NCBI GenBank assembly: GCA_934621705.1
Contig: CAKTUP010000105.1
Span: 1-6,922, forward strand
Length of the DNA stretch: 6,922 nt
DNA from: an uncultured Petrimonas sp.
Lineage (GTDB): Bacteria > Bacteroidota > Bacteroidia > Bacteroidales > Dysgonomonadaceae
Direction of reading: 5' to 3'
This document shows positions 5,790 to 6,922 of this stretch, piece after piece. Made by a program: the position numbers and the translations under genes. Within the stretch, counting starts at the first letter, position 1, and the number at the start of each line of letters is the position of its first letter. The notes under the pieces were generated by a model. The model had not been told where the DNA came from. It saw nothing but the letters and a program-made list of their open reading frames with translations, and searched no databases.

Positions 5790-6887
5790 ATGCAAAAATT
5801 CGAAACCACCTCTTCACTAAAGAACTTTCTAACCGTTTCGCATGTCGAAGAAATTGCCGTTCAATCGCTCGATTTGACCGAAATTGAAACGCTGATGCTA
5901 AACATCACATTTTCCAAGTGTTTGTTTTTAGGATGTACCATGTCTGACGATTTGTTGCATCATCTGCTTCCCGAGAACTTCATTTTCCCCGCGCTGGATG
6001 TTCCGTTCAATACTTATCCGAACCGGTTGTACGACAAAAATTCGCTTTACAACGGCTTCAACCGCCACGAACCCGAAACGTACTTCAAAACCCTCGATAA
6101 AATCGTTTACGATTACTACAAAAAATCTTACGAAGATTTATCGATAAAAGATACGCTGGCACAACGTCTTCACGACCACTCCATTACCGACTCGTTGCAC
6201 GAATACATTTCCGGTTTCGATGAGCGAAAACTCACGGCGATTATGGGCGGACACAAAATAAAACGCACCGACAACATGTATTTCCAAGTGGCTTCGCTAT
6301 CGAAACTGCTTACAGAAAACGGTTATCTGATGCTTTCGGGCGGCGGCCCCGGAGCTATGGAAGCCACGCACGTGGGAGCGTGGATGGCCGGGCGAACCGA
6401 TGACGAACTTCGGCAAGCCATCGATATTTTGAGCGCAGCTCCCTTGTATTCCGACGATAAATGGCTGGCATCGGCATTCGAAGTGATGGAGCGGTTTCCC
6501 GAGCCGAAATTCGATAGTCTGGGAATTCCCACGTGGCATTACGGCCACGAACTCCCCACTCCGTTTGCCACAAAAATTGCCAAATATTTCGAGAACAGTG
6601 TGCGCGAAGAAGGGTTGCTCGCCATCGCCAAAGGCGGCGTAATTTTCACGCCCGGAAGTGCCGGAACTTTTCAGGAAGTATTTCAGGATTTGGCGCAAAA
6701 CCATTACGAATCCTATGGCTACGCCAGTCCGATGATTTTTCTGAACAAAAATTTCTGGACGAACGAGCGTCCTATCTTCCCTATTATCGAGCAAATGTCG
6801 GAACGGGGCGATTTGATGAACCTTAATCTGGGGCTTTACGACAACAACGAGGATGTTGTTGCACATTTGAAGAGATTTTCAGAATAA
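5790..6887 (+). CDS. LOG-like Rossmann-fold nucleotide-binding protein
   Basis: This 365-residue cytosolic protein belongs to the lysine-decarboxylase-like/LOG superfamily, whose studied members cleave the ribose-base bond of nucleoside 5'-monophosphates (plant LOG, E. coli PpnN). The C-terminal Rossmann-like domain (about 148-365) shows AIMGGHKIKR (150-159), the phosphate-binding loop GGGPGAMEA (184-192), and PGSAGTFQE (288-296), which corresponds to the PGGxGTxxE signature with serine in place of the second glycine. The glutamate (296) and threonine (293) are kept. The first about 145 residues are not recognised; they hold no signal peptide or membrane segment. The protein is longer than simple LOG proteins (about 200 residues) and shorter than PpnN (about 450). 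Nucleosidase activity is therefore possible but unproven. The ATG at 5790 follows an A7 run and a heptamer repeat array, with no Shine-Dalgarno sequence. It lies 129 bases after the MATE gene; co-transcription is uncertain. Confidence 0.85.
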   Translation: MQKFETTSSLKNFLTVSHVEEIAVQSLDLTEIETLMLNITFSKCLFLGCTMSDDLLHHLLPENFIFPALDVPFNTYPNRLYDKNSLYNGFNRHEPETYFKTLDKIVYDYYKKSYEDLSIKDTLAQRLHDHSITDSLHEYISGFDERKLTAIMGGHKIKRTDNMYFQVASLSKLLTENGYLMLSGGGPGAMEATHVGAWMAGRTDDELRQAIDILSAAPLYSDDKWLASAFEVMERFPEPKFDSLGIPTWHYGHELPTPFATKIAKYFENSVREEGLLAIAKGGVIFTPGSAGTFQEVFQDLAQNHYESYGYASPMIFLNKNFWTNERPIFPIIEQMSERGDLMNLNLGLYDNNEDVVAHLKRFSE

Positions 6888-6889
6888 AT

Positions 6890-6916
6890 TTATCAAATTA
6901 TTCGTAATTTTGACAA
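6890..6916 (+). other. AT-rich imperfect palindrome after the LOG-like gene
   Basis: AAATTA (6895-6900) and TAATTT (6905-6910) form a perfect stem around a TTCG loop. The pairing extends outward from 6890 to 6916 with one bulged T and one mismatch. It begins three bases after the stop codon. It could be a weak terminator-like hairpin, or an operator for the next gene outside the window, because the right arm also contains a -7-like box. The stem is almost all A-T. Confidence 0.35.
6905..6912 (+). promoter_or_regulatory. Possible -7 box for a gene beyond the right edge
   Basis: TAATTTTG fits TAnnTTTG and lies 18 bases after the stop codon of the LOG-like gene. No convincing TTG is found at the right distance upstream, and the gene it would serve is outside the window. 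The match is weak evidence in AT-rich DNA. Confidence 0.25.
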
Positions 6917-6922
6917 ATCAAT

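Noticed and set aside
6297..6866. Minus-strand open frame of 189 codons opposite the LOG-like gene
   Set aside because: It covers the conserved Rossmann domain on the other strand and has no family resemblance or promoter.
1..6922. Signs of a mobile element, phage, toxin-antitoxin or defence system
   Set aside because: All four plus-size reading frames on the minus strand and both on the plus strand belong to recognisable housekeeping or transport families; no transposase, integrase, terminal inverted repeats or tRNA was seen.

Overview
The window looks like a chromosomal segment of a Bacteroidetes (Bacteroidota) bacterium, probably of the Bacteroidales group. Three things suggest this. The genes mostly lack a Shine-Dalgarno sequence and have A-rich leaders instead. 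Matches to the TAnnTTTG (-7) promoter box typical of this phylum sit in front of genes. The V-type ATPase cluster has the Bacteroidetes/Chlamydia order E - DUF2764 - A - B. No database search was possible, so the taxonomic call is inference. Layout, minus strand (1-4169): the first part of a V/A-type ATPase operon, read right to left. It comprises the peripheral-stalk subunit E (3579-4169), a DUF2764 protein that probably takes the place of subunit C/d (2594-3442), the catalytic subunit A (719-2476), and the nucleotide-binding, non-catalytic subunit B (1-701), whose C-terminal half lies beyond the left edge. Together A and B form the A3B3 head, E holds the head as a stator, and the DUF2764 protein may link the rotor to the membrane ring. 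The remaining subunits (normally D, I and K in this operon type) are expected to the left of position 1. Layout, plus strand (4350-6887): divergent from the operon, across a 180-base AT-rich promoter region, lies a DinF-type MATE efflux transporter (4350-5660). It is followed, after a 129-base gap, by a 365-residue LOG-like Rossmann-fold nucleotide-binding protein (5790-6887). These two are not obviously linked in function to the ATPase. The most unusual content is in the gaps. The two long gaps inside the ATPase operon and the gap before the LOG-like gene each hold short degenerate tandem repeats: 7-base units of ACTCNNA type at 2557-2591 and 5743-5784, and an 11-base unit beginning ATTCGG at 3462-3505. 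The tight 17-base A-B junction has none. The two heptamer arrays appear to belong to one family. The MATE gene seems to be transcribed from a -7 box only five bases before its ATG, which implies a leaderless mRNA. I see no tRNA, rRNA, CRISPR array, insertion sequence or phage gene, and no clear new multi-gene system.
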